DNA of 64,000 bases from Pseudomonas pseudonitroreducens (GTDB lineage: Bacteria; Pseudomonadota; Gammaproteobacteria; Pseudomonadales; Pseudomonadaceae), in assembly GCF_021603645.1 (NCBI RefSeq), contig NZ_BQHJ01000016.1, positions 1 to 64,000 on the forward strand. The letters are read 5' to 3'. The translations under genes were made by a program, and so were the position numbers. Below are positions 51,494 through 60,718 of this stretch, one piece after another. The stretch's first letter is position 1. Each line of letters starts with the position of its first letter. The notes under the pieces were generated by a model that did no database searches, was not told where the DNA came from, and saw only the letters and a program-made list of their open reading frames with translations.

Positions 51494-52693
51494 ATGTCTG
51501 GCAATCGTGGTGTGGTTTATCTCGGCCCGGGAAAGGTCGAGGTCCAGAACATCCCCTATCCGAAGATGCAGGACCCGCAGGGCAAGCAGATCGACCACGG
51601 GGTGATCCTGCGCGTGGTCTCCACCAACATCTGCGGCTCCGACCAGCACATGGTCCGCGGCCGCACCACCGCGCCGGAAGGCCTGGTGCTGGGCCACGAG
51701 ATCACCGGTGAAGTCGTCGAGATCGGCCGTGGCGTGGAAACCATGAAGATCGGCGACCTGGTCTCGGTGCCGTTCAACGTCGCCTGCGGCCACTGCCGAA
51801 CCTGCAAGGAGCAGCACACCGGCGTCTGCCTGACGGTCAACCCGGCCCGTGCCGGCGGTGCCTACGGCTACGTCGACATGGGCGGCTGGGTCGGCGGCCA
51901 GGCGGAATACGTACTGGTGCCCTACGCCGACTTCAACCTGCTGAAACTGCCCAACCGCGACGCGGCGATGGAGAAGATCCGCGACCTGACCTGCCTCTCC
52001 GACATCCTGCCCACCGGCTACCACGGCGCGGTGACTGCCGGCGTCGGTCCGGGCAGCACCGTCTACATCGCCGGTGCCGGTCCGGTCGGCCTGGCCGCTG
52101 CTGCGTCGGCGCGCCTGCTGGGCGCCGCCGTGGTGATCGTCGGTGACGTCAACCCGACCCGCCTGGCCCACGCCAAGGCCCAGGGCTTCGAGATCGCCGA
52201 CCTGTCCAAGGACACTCCGCTGCACGAGCAGATCGCCGATCTGCTGGGCGAGCCGGAAGTGGACTGCGCAGTCGACGCGGTGGGCTTCGAGGCCCGCGGC
52301 CATGGCCATTCGGGCTCGCAGCACGAGGCTCCGGCGACCGTGCTGAACTCGCTGATGGGCGTGGTTCGGGTTGCCGGCAAGATCGGTATTCCGGGCCTGT
52401 ACGTCACCGAGGATCCGGGCGCGGTGGACGACGCGGCCAAGCACGGTGCGCTGAGCATTCGCTTCGGCCTGGGCTGGGCCAAGTCGCACAGCTTCCACAC
52501 CGGCCAGACCCCGGTGATGAAGTACAACCGCCAGCTGATGCAGGCGATCATGTGGGATCGCATCAAGATCGCCGACATCGTCGGGGTGGAAGTCATCACC
52601 CTGGACGACGCACCCAAGGGCTATGGCGAGTTCGATGCCGGCGTGCCGAAGAAATTCGTCATCGACCCGCACAACCTGTTCCGCGCCGCCTGA
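51494..52693 (+). CDS. fdhA: Glutathione-independent formaldehyde dehydrogenase
   Basis: A 399-residue zinc enzyme (dismuting formaldehyde dehydrogenase) with tightly bound NAD. Catalytic zinc ligands: C47 in NICGSDQHMVRGR and H68-E69 in LGHEITGEV. Structural zinc cysteines are in ACGHCRTCKEQHTGVC (about 97-112). Sequence is very close to P. putida FdhA, including the length. It detoxifies the formaldehyde released by GbcA and sarcosine oxidation. The start MSGNRGVVYLG at 51494 has GAGGA upstream; another ATG two codons earlier (51488) is poorly spaced. A strong terminator follows. Confidence 0.97.
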   Translation: MSGNRGVVYLGPGKVEVQNIPYPKMQDPQGKQIDHGVILRVVSTNICGSDQHMVRGRTTAPEGLVLGHEITGEVVEIGRGVETMKIGDLVSVPFNVACGHCRTCKEQHTGVCLTVNPARAGGAYGYVDMGGWVGGQAEYVLVPYADFNLLKLPNRDAAMEKIRDLTCLSDILPTGYHGAVTAGVGPGSTVYIAGAGPVGLAAAASARLLGAAVVIVGDVNPTRLAHAKAQGFEIADLSKDTPLHEQIADLLGEPEVDCAVDAVGFEARGHGHSGSQHEAPATVLNSLMGVVRVAGKIGIPGLYVTEDPGAVDDAAKHGALSIRFGLGWAKSHSFHTGQTPVMKYNRQLMQAIMWDRIKIADIVGVEVITLDDAPKGYGEFDAGVPKKFVIDPHNLFRAA

Positions 52694-52740
52694 CGGCGCA
52701 CCTGCTCCCGGCCGTGCTCCCCAGCGCGGCCGTCTCTCCG

Positions 52741-52766
52741 GGGAGCCGCAAGGCTCCCTTTTTTTT
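52741..52766 (+). terminator. Strong intrinsic terminator of fdhA/sox operon
   Basis: GGGAGCC (52741-52747), loop GCAA, GGCTCCC (52752-52758), then eight T residues. Confidence 0.92.
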
Positions 52767-52851
52767 GTGCCTCGCTCCCTCGCAGCAGCGGACTCCGTCC
52801 GCGATGGCGAGCCTCGGCACCACGTCGAATGAATCGCGGTGGGCCTGATCT

Positions 52852-52928
52852 GTAGGAGCGAGCTTGCTCGCGAACCCGCCCAACGCCGACGCAACCGGGA
52901 AATCTGTTCGCGAGCAAGCTCGCTCCCA
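52852..52928. repeat. REP-like inverted pair, GTAGGAGCGAGC family
   Basis: GTAGGAGCGAGCTTGCTCGC and the inverted GCGAGCAAGCTCGCTCCCAC (one change at the end). A half copy of the GGAGCGGACTCC type lies just before it at 52786-52805. Confidence 0.88.
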
Positions 52929-52953
52929 CAACAGCCGGGCCCGCAAGGCCCTC

Positions 52954-53034
52954 GTAGGATGGGTGGAGCGCAGCGATACCCATGCTGGCGGTGCCGAGAA
53001 TTGATGGGTATCGCTTCGCTCCACGCCATCCTAC
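52954..53034. repeat. Inverted repeat, GTAGGATGG-GATACCCATC family
   Basis: GTAGGATGGGTGGAGCGCAG and the inverted TTCGCTCCACGCCATCCTAC. The gap 52767-53042 consists of this and the preceding REP-like pair. Confidence 0.88.
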
Positions 53035-53042
53035 AAAGCAGT

Positions 53043-53438
53043 TCAGCGCTTCGGAGCGGGACAGTTGAAGTCGCCTTCCTGGCAGTCGGACAGCGTCTGC
53101 AGTTCCTTGATGCGGTTATCGGTCATGGCCTTCAGGCAATTGCTGTAGGCCATCGGATAACCGGAGCCGCCTTCGACGCTGGACGTCTCGAACTTGCAGC
53201 TCAGGTCGCGGTAGTTCAGCCAGGCTTTCTGCGCGGCGGTCAGGGCCTTCTTCTGCCCGGCATCCAGGCGCTGGCGGTACTGTCCGTAGAGGTCGTTGAG
53301 GCGTTTGTCGCTGGCTTTGTAAGCGGAGCCGATGCAGGCGTTGATATCCGCCTGGGTCTGGGCGTCGGCGCAGTCGGCAGCGGCCTGGGCGAAGGAGGAG
53401 AAGGCCAGCAGGCCGAGGGGAAGGAGCAGCAACTTCAT
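53043..53438 (-). CDS. LprI-like (DUF1311) exported protein
   Basis: A 131-residue protein with a signal peptide (residues 1-19, LLLLPLGLLAFSSFAQA) and the DUF1311/LprI lysozyme-inhibitor-like domain. It shows conserved cysteines (DCADAQTQADINACIG, LSCKFE, NCLKAMTDNRI, DCQEGDFNC), a coiled LNDLYGQYRQRLDAGQKKAL helix and the KAWLNYRDLSC motif. It probably acts in the periplasm; lysozyme inhibition is the known activity of some relatives, not shown here. The start is at 53438, residue 13 of a longer frame. Confidence 0.85.
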   Translation of the reverse strand: MKLLLLPLGLLAFSSFAQAAADCADAQTQADINACIGSAYKASDKRLNDLYGQYRQRLDAGQKKALTAAQKAWLNYRDLSCKFETSSVEGGSGYPMAYSNCLKAMTDNRIKELQTLSDCQEGDFNCPAPKR

Positions 53439-53534
53439 GGGGACGCGATCCGTTGTTTTGGATGGAATCCCCACTCTAGCCGCTCGGGCAGGAAAACGTT
53501 GTAGGACGCGGGCCCAGGTTCGACCAGGACCGGC

Positions 53535-53618
53535 GGCGGATAACGCCTGGGGCGTTATTTGCCCTACGTGGGGCCGAACCCCTGGCGTAGGGCGAATAAC
53601 CGCTAGCGGTTATCCGCC
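53535..53618. repeat. Tandem palindromes, GGCGGATAACGC-GCCCTAC family
   Basis: GGCGGATAACGCCTGGGGCG TTATTTGCCCTAC, then GTAGGGCGAATAACCGCTAG CGGTTATCCGCC. Two copies of the repeat core face each other, filling the gap between the LprI-like gene and the deacetylase. Confidence 0.8.
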
Positions 53619-53648
53619 GTTACGTCGCCAGGCCCCATGCCAGCAACA

Positions 53649-54761
53649 TCAGCCCAGCAGCTTCGCCGCCATCCGCTCCAGCGCCTGGCGCTGGAAGGCG
53701 CGGAAGTCCGCGTCCGGCTGCTGGCCTTCGAGCATCGGCAGGAAGGGATCGACCACTTCGGTGCGCACGCCAACCATTTCCTCGATCACTGCATGACCGC
53801 AGAACGGCACATAGGCTTCCGCGTAGCCGCCTTCGTGCACCACGACCAGCTTGCCATCGCACAGGCGCTCGGCAGCGTCACGCACCGCAGCGGTCATGAA
53901 GCGGAAGGTTTCGCTGTGGGCGAGCATCCGCGCCAGCGGGTCCACGCCGTTGGCGTCGAAGCCACTGGCGACCACGATCAGCTCGGGCTGGAAGCGTTCC
54001 AGCGCCGGCACGATGAGGGTTTCCATGGCCACGCGATAGGCGTCGTCACCGCTGCCCGGATAGAGCGGCACGTTGAGGTTGTAGCCCTTGCCCGCACCTT
54101 CGCCAATATCGTCCACCGCACCAGTCCCCGTGGGGTAGCAGTCGGCCTGGTGGATCGACAGGGTCAGCACGTCGTCACGGCCGTAGAAGATCGCCTCGGT
54201 GCCGTTGCCGTGGTGCACGTCCCAGTCGAGCACCGCCACGCGCTGGATGCCGTGGCGCGCCTTGGCCGTCTCCACCGCCACGGCGATGTTCGCCAGGTAG
54301 CAGAAGCCCATGCCGCGATCGGGCAGGCAGTGGTGACCCGGCGGGCGGGACAGCGCGTAGGCGTTGTCCAACTCACCGCGCAGCACCGCATCCACCGCAG
54401 CGATGGTCAGGCCGGCGGATTGCCGGGCGATGTCATAGGTGCCATGGCTGACCATGGTCTCCTCGCCCATGTCGCCGTGGCCAACTTCGCTGTAGGCCTT
54501 GAAGCGCTCCAGGTAGCTCGCCGGGTGCACGCGCAGCAGGTCTTCCTCGCTGGCCAGCGGCGCGCTGGATAGGTGCAGCTGGCTGCTCAGGCCGGAAACG
54601 TCCATCAGGCTTTTCAGCCGGCGCTTGCTCTCCGGCGATTCGGCGTGGCCGCCGCCCACCGGCGGCTGCAACCAGCCACCGACGGGAAGGATCAGCGCGT
54701 GCAGCCCGGTTGCGTGCCAGAAGCAGCGCTCGTCGAAGAAGAACCCGGTACGACGGCTCAT
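53649..54761 (-). CDS. Class II HDAC-like amidohydrolase (acetylpolyamine/HDAH type)
   Basis: A 370-residue arginase/deacetylase-fold zinc hydrolase. The active site is complete: the HH pair in PPGHHCLPDRGMGF (143-144), the zinc ligands D181 and H183 in LDWDVHHGNGTEA, a third aspartate in SGFDANGVDP (about 269) and the GGY motif (EGGYAEAY). It resembles bacterial HDAH and P. aeruginosa polyamine deacetylases, so removing acetyl or acyl groups from an amine is likely. It overlaps the permease stop (ATGA coupling) and is the last gene of the amine module. Confidence 0.9.
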   Translation of the reverse strand: MSRRTGFFFDERCFWHATGLHALILPVGGWLQPPVGGGHAESPESKRRLKSLMDVSGLSSQLHLSSAPLASEEDLLRVHPASYLERFKAYSEVGHGDMGEETMVSHGTYDIARQSAGLTIAAVDAVLRGELDNAYALSRPPGHHCLPDRGMGFCYLANIAVAVETAKARHGIQRVAVLDWDVHHGNGTEAIFYGRDDVLTLSIHQADCYPTGTGAVDDIGEGAGKGYNLNVPLYPGSGDDAYRVAMETLIVPALERFQPELIVVASGFDANGVDPLARMLAHSETFRFMTAAVRDAAERLCDGKLVVVHEGGYAEAYVPFCGHAVIEEMVGVRTEVVDPFLPMLEGQQPDADFRAFQRQALERMAAKLLG

Positions 54762-56149
54762 GCGCGGGCCGCCTCGAGGGCGCGTTGGCGCTTGCGGCTG
54801 AACAGCCAGTAGACCGGCGAGACCACGCCCAGGCCGACGACCCAGGAGATGTCCGCACCGTTCATGGCTTGTGCGGCAGCGCCGGTGTAGAGCGCGGTGG
54901 ACATGAACGGAACCTGCACCAGGATGCCGAGGATGTAGCAGTTCACCGCGGTCCAGTTGAAGGTGCCGTAGATGCCGCCGTCACGACGGAAGAACGACAG
55001 CACGTCGTACTCGCCGTGGGCGATCAGGTAGTAGTCGACCAGGTTGATCGCACTCCAGGGCACCAGCACGTAGAGCAGCAGCAGGATGAAGTTGGTGTAG
55101 TTGGCCATGAAGTTGTCCTGGCCGAGCAGGGCGATGGTCAGCGAGCCGCCGAACAGCGCCAGGGCAATCACCGCGCGCCAGCCGGCCTTGGCCGACCAGG
55201 CCGGGATCAGCGTCTGGCCGACAGTGATGGCCGAGAGCGTGCCGCAATACAGGTTCATCGAGTTGGTGGCGGCGATGCCGATGGAGAACACTGCGACCAT
55301 CACGGCGCTGAAGCCGCCGGTCATCTCGATCAGGCCGGCGATGACGTCGCCCTCGCCTACCGACAGGCCGACCAGCACGCCCAGCAGCATCGGCAGGATC
55401 GAGCCCAGGCAGCAGCCCCAGTAGCTGGACCAGAACGCGGTGCGCGAACCGGTACCCTGCGGCATGTAGCGCGAGTAGTCGGAAACGTAGGGCGCATACG
55501 CTAATTGCCACAGCGCGGCGATGGACAGCGCGCCGAGGAAGCCGGGGATGTTGTTCTCGTTGCGCTGCAGCAGGTCCGTCGGCAGGCCGTGGACGAACAC
55601 CAGCCAGACGAAGCTGACCAGCAATACCGCGCCGGACAGCCAGGACATCACGCGGGTGTAGCCGTGGATCAGGCGGTAGCCGAACACCGTGGCGATCACG
55701 CTGATCGCGCCCACCAGCAGGATGCCGGTGTTGGTGCCGATCACCTCGAAGCGTGCATGCAGCGCCTGGCCGCCGAGCACCAGGTTGGAGGCGAAGAAGC
55801 CCAGGTACATGATCACCACCAGGGCGACCACCAGCAGCGAGCCAAAGGAGCCGAACTGGCCGCGGGTCTGCACCATCTGCGGCACGCCCAGCTGCGGGCC
55901 CTGGGCCGAGTGCAGGGCCATGAACACGCCGCCCACCAGGTTGCCCAGCACCAGCGCCAGCACGGCGGCGAAGAACGGCAGCTTGAACACGGTGACCGCC
56001 AGGGCGCCGGTGACCACGGTCAGCAGCATGATGTTGCTGCCGAACCAGATGGTGAAGAGGTCGCGGGCGCGGCCGTGTCGTTCGTGCGCGGCGATGGGCT
56101 GGATGGTGCTCAGCTCCAGCGTCGTCGCCTGGTTTTGCGTCGTTGTCAT
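54758..56149 (-). CDS. NCS1-family permease (cytosine/purine type)
   Basis: A 463-residue transporter with 12 hydrophobic segments and the NCS1 patterns of cytosine/purine/allantoin permeases: TIWFGSNIMLLTVVTGA, GPQLGVPQMVQTRGQFG (about 88-104), AYAPYVSDYSRYMP and NLVDYYLIAHGEYD. In this position it probably imports the acylated amine or a related nitrogen compound rather than a base. The start MTTTQNQ at 56149 has GAGAA upstream; a GTG at 56161 is a weaker option. It is coupled to the deacetylase gene. Confidence 0.88.
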   Translation of the reverse strand: MTTTQNQATTLELSTIQPIAAHERHGRARDLFTIWFGSNIMLLTVVTGALAVTVFKLPFFAAVLALVLGNLVGGVFMALHSAQGPQLGVPQMVQTRGQFGSFGSLLVVALVVIMYLGFFASNLVLGGQALHARFEVIGTNTGILLVGAISVIATVFGYRLIHGYTRVMSWLSGAVLLVSFVWLVFVHGLPTDLLQRNENNIPGFLGALSIAALWQLAYAPYVSDYSRYMPQGTGSRTAFWSSYWGCCLGSILPMLLGVLVGLSVGEGDVIAGLIEMTGGFSAVMVAVFSIGIAATNSMNLYCGTLSAITVGQTLIPAWSAKAGWRAVIALALFGGSLTIALLGQDNFMANYTNFILLLLYVLVPWSAINLVDYYLIAHGEYDVLSFFRRDGGIYGTFNWTAVNCYILGILVQVPFMSTALYTGAAAQAMNGADISWVVGLGVVSPVYWLFSRKRQRALEAARA

Positions 56150-56218
56150 TGTGTTTCTCACGCGTCGTTGGCAAGGCAGGCCCGGCGCAAGCGCCGGGCG
56201 CGGATCAGGAAAGGCAAA

Positions 56219-57265
56219 TCAGCGAGCGGCCCAGGCGTTGAAGCGCTGTTCCAGCTCTTCGCCGTGGTCGACCCAGAAGGCCGCGTCCACCGAGCGGGCG
56301 CCTTCGAGGTTGGCCGGCGCGGTGGGCAGCGCGTCGCGCACGTCCGCCGGCAACAGGTCCAGCGTGCCCTTGTGCACCGGGCCGTAGGGGATGTTTTCGG
56401 AGAAGGTCTTCTGGGTTTGCGGCTGGCTGGCGAAGGCGATGAACTTCTCGGCCAGCGCCTTGTTCGGCGTGCCTTTCACCACGGCCCAGTATTCCGGGTC
56501 ATACAGGCTGCCCGGCCAGACGATGCCGAGCTTCACGCCTTCCTTCTGCGCGGCGGCAATGCGGCCGTTGTAGGCGGCACTCATCACCACGTCACCGGCG
56601 GCCAGCCACTGCGGCGGTTGCGCACCGGCTTCCCACCACTGGATGTTGCCCTTGAGCTGGTCGAGCTTGGCGAAGGCGCGGTCGACGCCCTCTTTCGTGC
56701 CGAGCACCTTGTAGAGGTCTTCCTGTTTCACACCATCGGCCAGCAGGGCGATCTCCAGGGTGTACTTGGCGCCCTTGCGCAGACCGCGCTTGCCCGGGTA
56801 TTCGGCGGTGTTCCAGAAGTCGGCCCAGGATTGCGGGGCCTTGGCGACCTTGGCGCCGTTGTAGGCCATGACCATGGACCAGACGTAGGTGGCCACGCCG
56901 CACTCGCTGAGGGTGCCGGGGACGAAGTTCTTCTCGTCGCCGATGGCCGCCGGGTCGATGCGTTCGAACAGGCCTTCCTCGCAGCCGCGCAGCAGCTCGG
57001 GGCTTTCCACCTCGACCACGTCCCAGGTGACCTTGCCGACGTCGACCATGGCCTTCACCTTGGCCATCTCGCCGTTGTATTCGCCGGCGACGATCTTGCC
57101 GGCGCCGCTGGCCTCGAAGGGCTTGAAGTAGGCCTGCTCCTGGGCCGCCTTGGTGGCGCCGCCGAAGGAGATGACGGTGATGCTTTGGGACTGGGCCTGA
57201 ACGCTGCCGACAGCAGCGGCAAGGGCACAGGTGATGGAGATGCGCGTGAGCAAGGACACTTTCAT
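56219..57265 (-). CDS. PotD-like polyamine-binding protein of ABC type
   Basis: A 348-residue periplasmic solute-binding protein. The signal peptide is residues 1-24 (ending VQAQ). The mature part matches the extracellular solute-binding family 1 of PotD/SpuD type: ITVISFGGATKAAQEQAYFKPFEASG, VTWDVVEVESPELLRGCEEGLFERID, and QPPQWLAAGDVVMSAAYNGR. No membrane or ATPase subunits of an ABC importer are in the window, so this is an orphan binding protein, or it serves a distant transporter. It is followed by the NCS1 permease after 69 bp. Confidence 0.88.
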   Translation of the reverse strand: MKVSLLTRISITCALAAAVGSVQAQSQSITVISFGGATKAAQEQAYFKPFEASGAGKIVAGEYNGEMAKVKAMVDVGKVTWDVVEVESPELLRGCEEGLFERIDPAAIGDEKNFVPGTLSECGVATYVWSMVMAYNGAKVAKAPQSWADFWNTAEYPGKRGLRKGAKYTLEIALLADGVKQEDLYKVLGTKEGVDRAFAKLDQLKGNIQWWEAGAQPPQWLAAGDVVMSAAYNGRIAAAQKEGVKLGIVWPGSLYDPEYWAVVKGTPNKALAEKFIAFASQPQTQKTFSENIPYGPVHKGTLDLLPADVRDALPTAPANLEGARSVDAAFWVDHGEELEQRFNAWAAR

Positions 57266-57394
57266 GGAACGACTCCCACAGCCGGATTGGCGTTGTTGTG
57301 TTGCTGGGCAGTACCCCCGGCCAGAAGCCGGGCAAAAGGGTTCCATCGCGCGGGCGTCTTTGCGCTCGCGGCGTTGTTGGTATTGGGCTGAACC

Positions 57395-57471
57395 GTAGGG
57401 CGCATAACCTGGAACAGGTTATCCGCCCGCTCCTTTGGCGGCGGATAACGCTGGCGCGCTATGCGCCCTAC
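57395..57471. repeat. Inverted repeat, GTAGGGCGCATAACC family
   Basis: GTAGGGCGCATAACCTGGAA with the inverted right half ending ATGCGCCCTAC. It sits in the aminotransferase-PotD gap. Confidence 0.8.
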
Positions 57472-57487
57472 AGGTGGCTCCGGCGGC

Positions 57488-58870
57488 TTACAGCACGCCG
57501 ATTTCCTGGGCCGTGCGATCCACCGCGCGGCGGGTCTTGTCGACCAGCTCGTCGATCTCGGCACGGCCGGCGACCAGCGCCGGGGCCATGATCATGCGGC
57601 CGAGGGTGGAACGGATGATCACGCCTTCCTCGAAGCCGATGGTGCGGCAGCGCCAGGCGATGTCGTTCTCGTTGTCGAAGCGCTTGCGGGTGGCCTTGTC
57701 CTCGACGAACTGCAGCGCGGCGACGAAGCCGGTGCCCTGGATGTCGCCCACCAGCGGGTGATTGCCGAAGACTTCGCGCAGGCACTGCTGCAGGTACGGG
57801 CCGGTGTCGTTCTTCACCGCATTCACCCAGCCCTCGTCACGCAGTGCGCGCAGGTTGGCAACGGCGACGGCGGCGGCCACCGGGTGCCCGGAGTAGGTCA
57901 GGCCGTGGGCGAACACGCCGCCCTCTTCCACCAGCGCCTGGGCGATGCGCTTGCTCAGCACCAGGCCGCCCATGGGGATGTAGCCGGAGGTCAGGCCCTT
58001 GGCGATGGACAGGGTATCGGGCTGGAAGCCGAAGTGCTGGTGGGCGAACCACTCGCCGGTACGGCCGAAGCCGCCGATCACTTCGTCGGCGCACAGCAGC
58101 ACGTCGTACTGGCGGCAGATGCGCTGGATTTCCGGCCAGTAGCTTTCCGGCGGGAAGATCATGCCGCCGGCGCCCTGGAACGGCTCGGCGATGAAGCCGG
58201 CGACGTTGTCGGCGCCCAGCTCGAGAATCTTCTCTTCCAGCTGCAGCGCGCAGCGACGGCCGAACTCGGCCGGGGTCAGGTCACCGCCGGCAGCGAAGAA
58301 GTAGGGTTCGTCGATGTGCGCGATGTCCGGGATCAGGCCGCCCATCTCGTGCATGAACTTCATGCCACCCAGCGCGGTGGCCGCCAGGGTGGAGCCGTGG
58401 TAGCCGTTCCAGCGGCCGATCATGATCTTCTTCTGCGGCTTGCCTTCGATCTGCCAGAAGCGGCGCACGGTGCGGATCAGCACCTCGTTGGCCTCGGAGC
58501 CGGAGTTGGTGTAGATCGCGTGGCTGTAGTGGTCGGGCAGCAGGCTGAAGAGCGTCTCGGAGAGTTCGATCACCGCCGGGTGGGTGGTGTGGAAGAACAT
58601 GTTGTAGTACGGCAGCTCGTCCAGCTGGGCGGTGGCGGCGGCGGTCAGGTCCTTGCGGCCGTAGCCCAGGTTGGTGCACCACAGGCCGGACATGCCGTCG
58701 ATGTACTTGTTGCCGTCGTTGTCCCAGAGGTGCAGGCCTTCGCCACGCACCATCACGCGCGGGCCCTCGGCGTTCAGCGCCTTCTGGTCGAGGAAGGCAT
58801 GGATGTGGTGGGCCGCATCGGCTTTCTGGTATTCACGGGTGTCGCGCGGGGCGCGGGTGTTGTCGGTCAT
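57488..58870 (-). CDS. Class III aminotransferase, putrescine/polyamine:pyruvate type (SpuC-like)
   Basis: A 460-residue PLP omega-transaminase. The PLP lysine is in SIAKGLTSGYIPMGG (about 286), preceded by LLCADEVIGGFGRTG. The N-terminal HIHAFLDQKALNAEGPRVMVRGEG and the central LGGMKFMHEMGG are typical of SpuC/GabT-like polyamine transaminases of pseudomonads. It would transfer the amino group of a diamine to pyruvate, giving an aminoaldehyde for the adjacent dehydrogenase. It is downstream of the aldehyde dehydrogenase with a 172-bp gap. Confidence 0.9.
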   Translation of the reverse strand: MTDNTRAPRDTREYQKADAAHHIHAFLDQKALNAEGPRVMVRGEGLHLWDNDGNKYIDGMSGLWCTNLGYGRKDLTAAATAQLDELPYYNMFFHTTHPAVIELSETLFSLLPDHYSHAIYTNSGSEANEVLIRTVRRFWQIEGKPQKKIMIGRWNGYHGSTLAATALGGMKFMHEMGGLIPDIAHIDEPYFFAAGGDLTPAEFGRRCALQLEEKILELGADNVAGFIAEPFQGAGGMIFPPESYWPEIQRICRQYDVLLCADEVIGGFGRTGEWFAHQHFGFQPDTLSIAKGLTSGYIPMGGLVLSKRIAQALVEEGGVFAHGLTYSGHPVAAAVAVANLRALRDEGWVNAVKNDTGPYLQQCLREVFGNHPLVGDIQGTGFVAALQFVEDKATRKRFDNENDIAWRCRTIGFEEGVIIRSTLGRMIMAPALVAGRAEIDELVDKTRRAVDRTAQEIGVL

Positions 58871-59010
58871 CGACTTTCTCCTCTATCCCTCGGCGGTGCT
58901 CCGGCAGCCGGCCTGAGGGGTCTTCAGGGGATCGAGGGCGACGGACTTACCTGGGCAGTCTCACCGGCCGTCTCGAGCGGTTCGGTTGGGAATTCGGGTG
59001 TTACTCAGGC

Positions 59011-59028
59011 GCCGGGCTCGAACCCGGC
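59011..59028 (-). terminator. Hairpin after the aldehyde dehydrogenase gene
   Basis: GCCGGG (59011-59016), loop CTCGAA, CCCGGC (59023-59028), flanked by further AGGC/GCCT complementarity. It lies 15 bp downstream of the dehydrogenase stop and lacks a U run, so termination may be partial. Confidence 0.4.
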
Positions 59029-59042
59029 GGCCTGCCTTGTGT

Positions 59043-60536
59043 TCAGTCGCGCAGCTGGAACCAGGTGGTCTTCAGCTGGGTGTACTTGTCGAACGAGTGC
59101 AGCGAGAGGTCGCGACCGAAGCCGGACTGCTTGCCGCCACCGAACGGAATCGCCGGGTCCAGCGCGTCCACGGTGTTCACCGACACGGTGCCGGCGTTCA
59201 GCTTGCGGGCTACGCGGTGGGCGCGGTGCAGGTCGTCGCTCCACAGGGAGGCGGCGAGGCCGTAGATGCTGTCGTTGGCCAGACGCACGGCTTCCTCTTC
59301 GCTATCGAAGGGGATGACTGCAAGCACCGGGCCGAACACTTCGTCGCGGGCCAGGGACTGCTCCGGGCGCACGCCAGTGAAGATGGTCGGTTCGATGAAG
59401 TTGTCCGAGCCGTTGAAGCTCAGCTGGCGACCACCGCAGGCGAGCTGCGCGCCGTCGCTCTGGGCGCGGTCGATGCAGGCCATGATGCCGGCGGTCTGCT
59501 TGTTGTCGACGATGGAGCCGGCGCGGCTGGCCGGGTCCAGCGGGTCGCCCGGCGTCCAGTCGCGGGCCTTGGCGATCAGGCGCTCGACGAACTCGTCGTG
59601 GATCGAGCGCTCGACCAGCAGGCGCGAGTTGGCCGAGCAGACTTCGCCCTGGTTGAAGAAGATGCCGAAGGCGGCTTTTTCAGCGGCGAGGTCGAGGTCG
59701 CGGCAGTCGGCGAACACCAGGTTCGGGCTCTTGCCGCCGCACTCCAGCCAGACCTGCTTGAGGTTGGACTGCGCGGAATACTGCATGAAGTACTTGCCGA
59801 CCTGGGTCGAGCCGGTGAACACCAGGGCGTCCACATCCGGGTGCAGGCCCAGCGCCTTGCCGGCGGTTTCGCCCAGGCCCGGCACGACGTTCAGCACGCC
59901 TTCCGGGATGCCGGCTTCGAGCGCCAGCTCGGCCAGGCGCAGGGCGGAGAACGGCGACTGCTCGGCGGGCTTGAGCACCACGGAGTTGCCGGCGGCCAGC
60001 GCGGGCGCCAGCTTCCAGGCGGCCATGTCGAGCGGGAAGTTCCACGGCACCACGGCGCCGATCACGCCCAGCGGCGTGCGGGTGATGGTGGCCAGGGCAT
60101 TCTGCGCGGTCGGGGCGACCTGGTCGTAGAGCTTGTCGAGGCTTTCGGCGTACCAGGAGAACACGCCAGCGGCGCCGGGCACGTCGATGTTCCAGGCGTC
60201 CATCACCGGCTTGCCCATGTTCAGGGTGTCGAGCAGGGCCAGTTCGTCGCGGTTGGCCATCATCAGCTCGGCGAGCTTCTGCAGCACGGCCTTGCGCTCA
60301 CGCGGCGCCATGCGCGCCCAGGGGCCGGTTTCGAAGGCGTGGCGGGCGACACGCACGGCGGCGTCGATCTCGGCCACGCCACAGGCGGCGACATTGGCCA
60401 GCAGGCGATTGGTCGCCGGGTCGATGGCCGCGAAGGTCGCGCCATCCTGCGCGGCCACGCGGCGGCCGCCGATCAGCGCGCTGTCGATGAAGGTCTGCCG
60501 GGCAGCACGCTGCCGCCAATCGTTGAGCTCGTACAC
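59043..60536 (-). CDS. Aldehyde dehydrogenase, KauB/PuuC-like
   Basis: A 497-residue NAD(P)+-dependent aldehyde dehydrogenase, the same length as P. aeruginosa KauB. The active-site glutamate is in WLECGGKSPN (about 269) and the catalytic cysteine in FFNQGEVCSANSRL (about 302). KauB-type enzymes oxidise 4-guanidinobutyraldehyde and aminobutyraldehydes in polyamine catabolism. The start is taken as GTG at 60536 with GGAG 7 bp upstream; the ORF extends further but has no family-like sequence. It is the gene before the aminotransferase on the same strand. Confidence 0.9.
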   Translation of the reverse strand: MYELNDWRQRAARQTFIDSALIGGRRVAAQDGATFAAIDPATNRLLANVAACGVAEIDAAVRVARHAFETGPWARMAPRERKAVLQKLAELMMANRDELALLDTLNMGKPVMDAWNIDVPGAAGVFSWYAESLDKLYDQVAPTAQNALATITRTPLGVIGAVVPWNFPLDMAAWKLAPALAAGNSVVLKPAEQSPFSALRLAELALEAGIPEGVLNVVPGLGETAGKALGLHPDVDALVFTGSTQVGKYFMQYSAQSNLKQVWLECGGKSPNLVFADCRDLDLAAEKAAFGIFFNQGEVCSANSRLLVERSIHDEFVERLIAKARDWTPGDPLDPASRAGSIVDNKQTAGIMACIDRAQSDGAQLACGGRQLSFNGSDNFIEPTIFTGVRPEQSLARDEVFGPVLAVIPFDSEEEAVRLANDSIYGLAASLWSDDLHRAHRVARKLNAGTVSVNTVDALDPAIPFGGGKQSGFGRDLSLHSFDKYTQLKTTWFQLRD

Positions 60537-60718
60537 CAGGGCACTCCGTAGGGGATCGTTGTTGTTGGAATGTGGATTGGATGGTCGCCCAAGGCCTTGC
60601 CAAGGAAAATTATTAAATTTGTCTTCGGGGTATATGAAAAAGCTGGGCAGCCTTGCACCAGTCCAGAGCATGGCGCGCCATCTCGGTGCGCGCCTGCGCA
60701 CCGCCACAGGACCCGTAT

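Noticed and set aside
59008-59031. Sequence GGGTTCGAGCCC (minus strand) resembling a tRNA T-arm, possible attachment site remnant
   Set aside because: With a 7-nt loop the stem does not pair properly (only 2 of 5 pairs), there is no acceptor stem or CCA, and no integrase is near. It is an ordinary hairpin after the dehydrogenase gene.
60580-60610. Possible sigma-54 promoter (TGGCAAGGCCTTGG, minus strand) upstream of the aldehyde dehydrogenase
   Set aside because: The -24 GG is followed after 10 bp by GG and not GC, so the -12 element fails.
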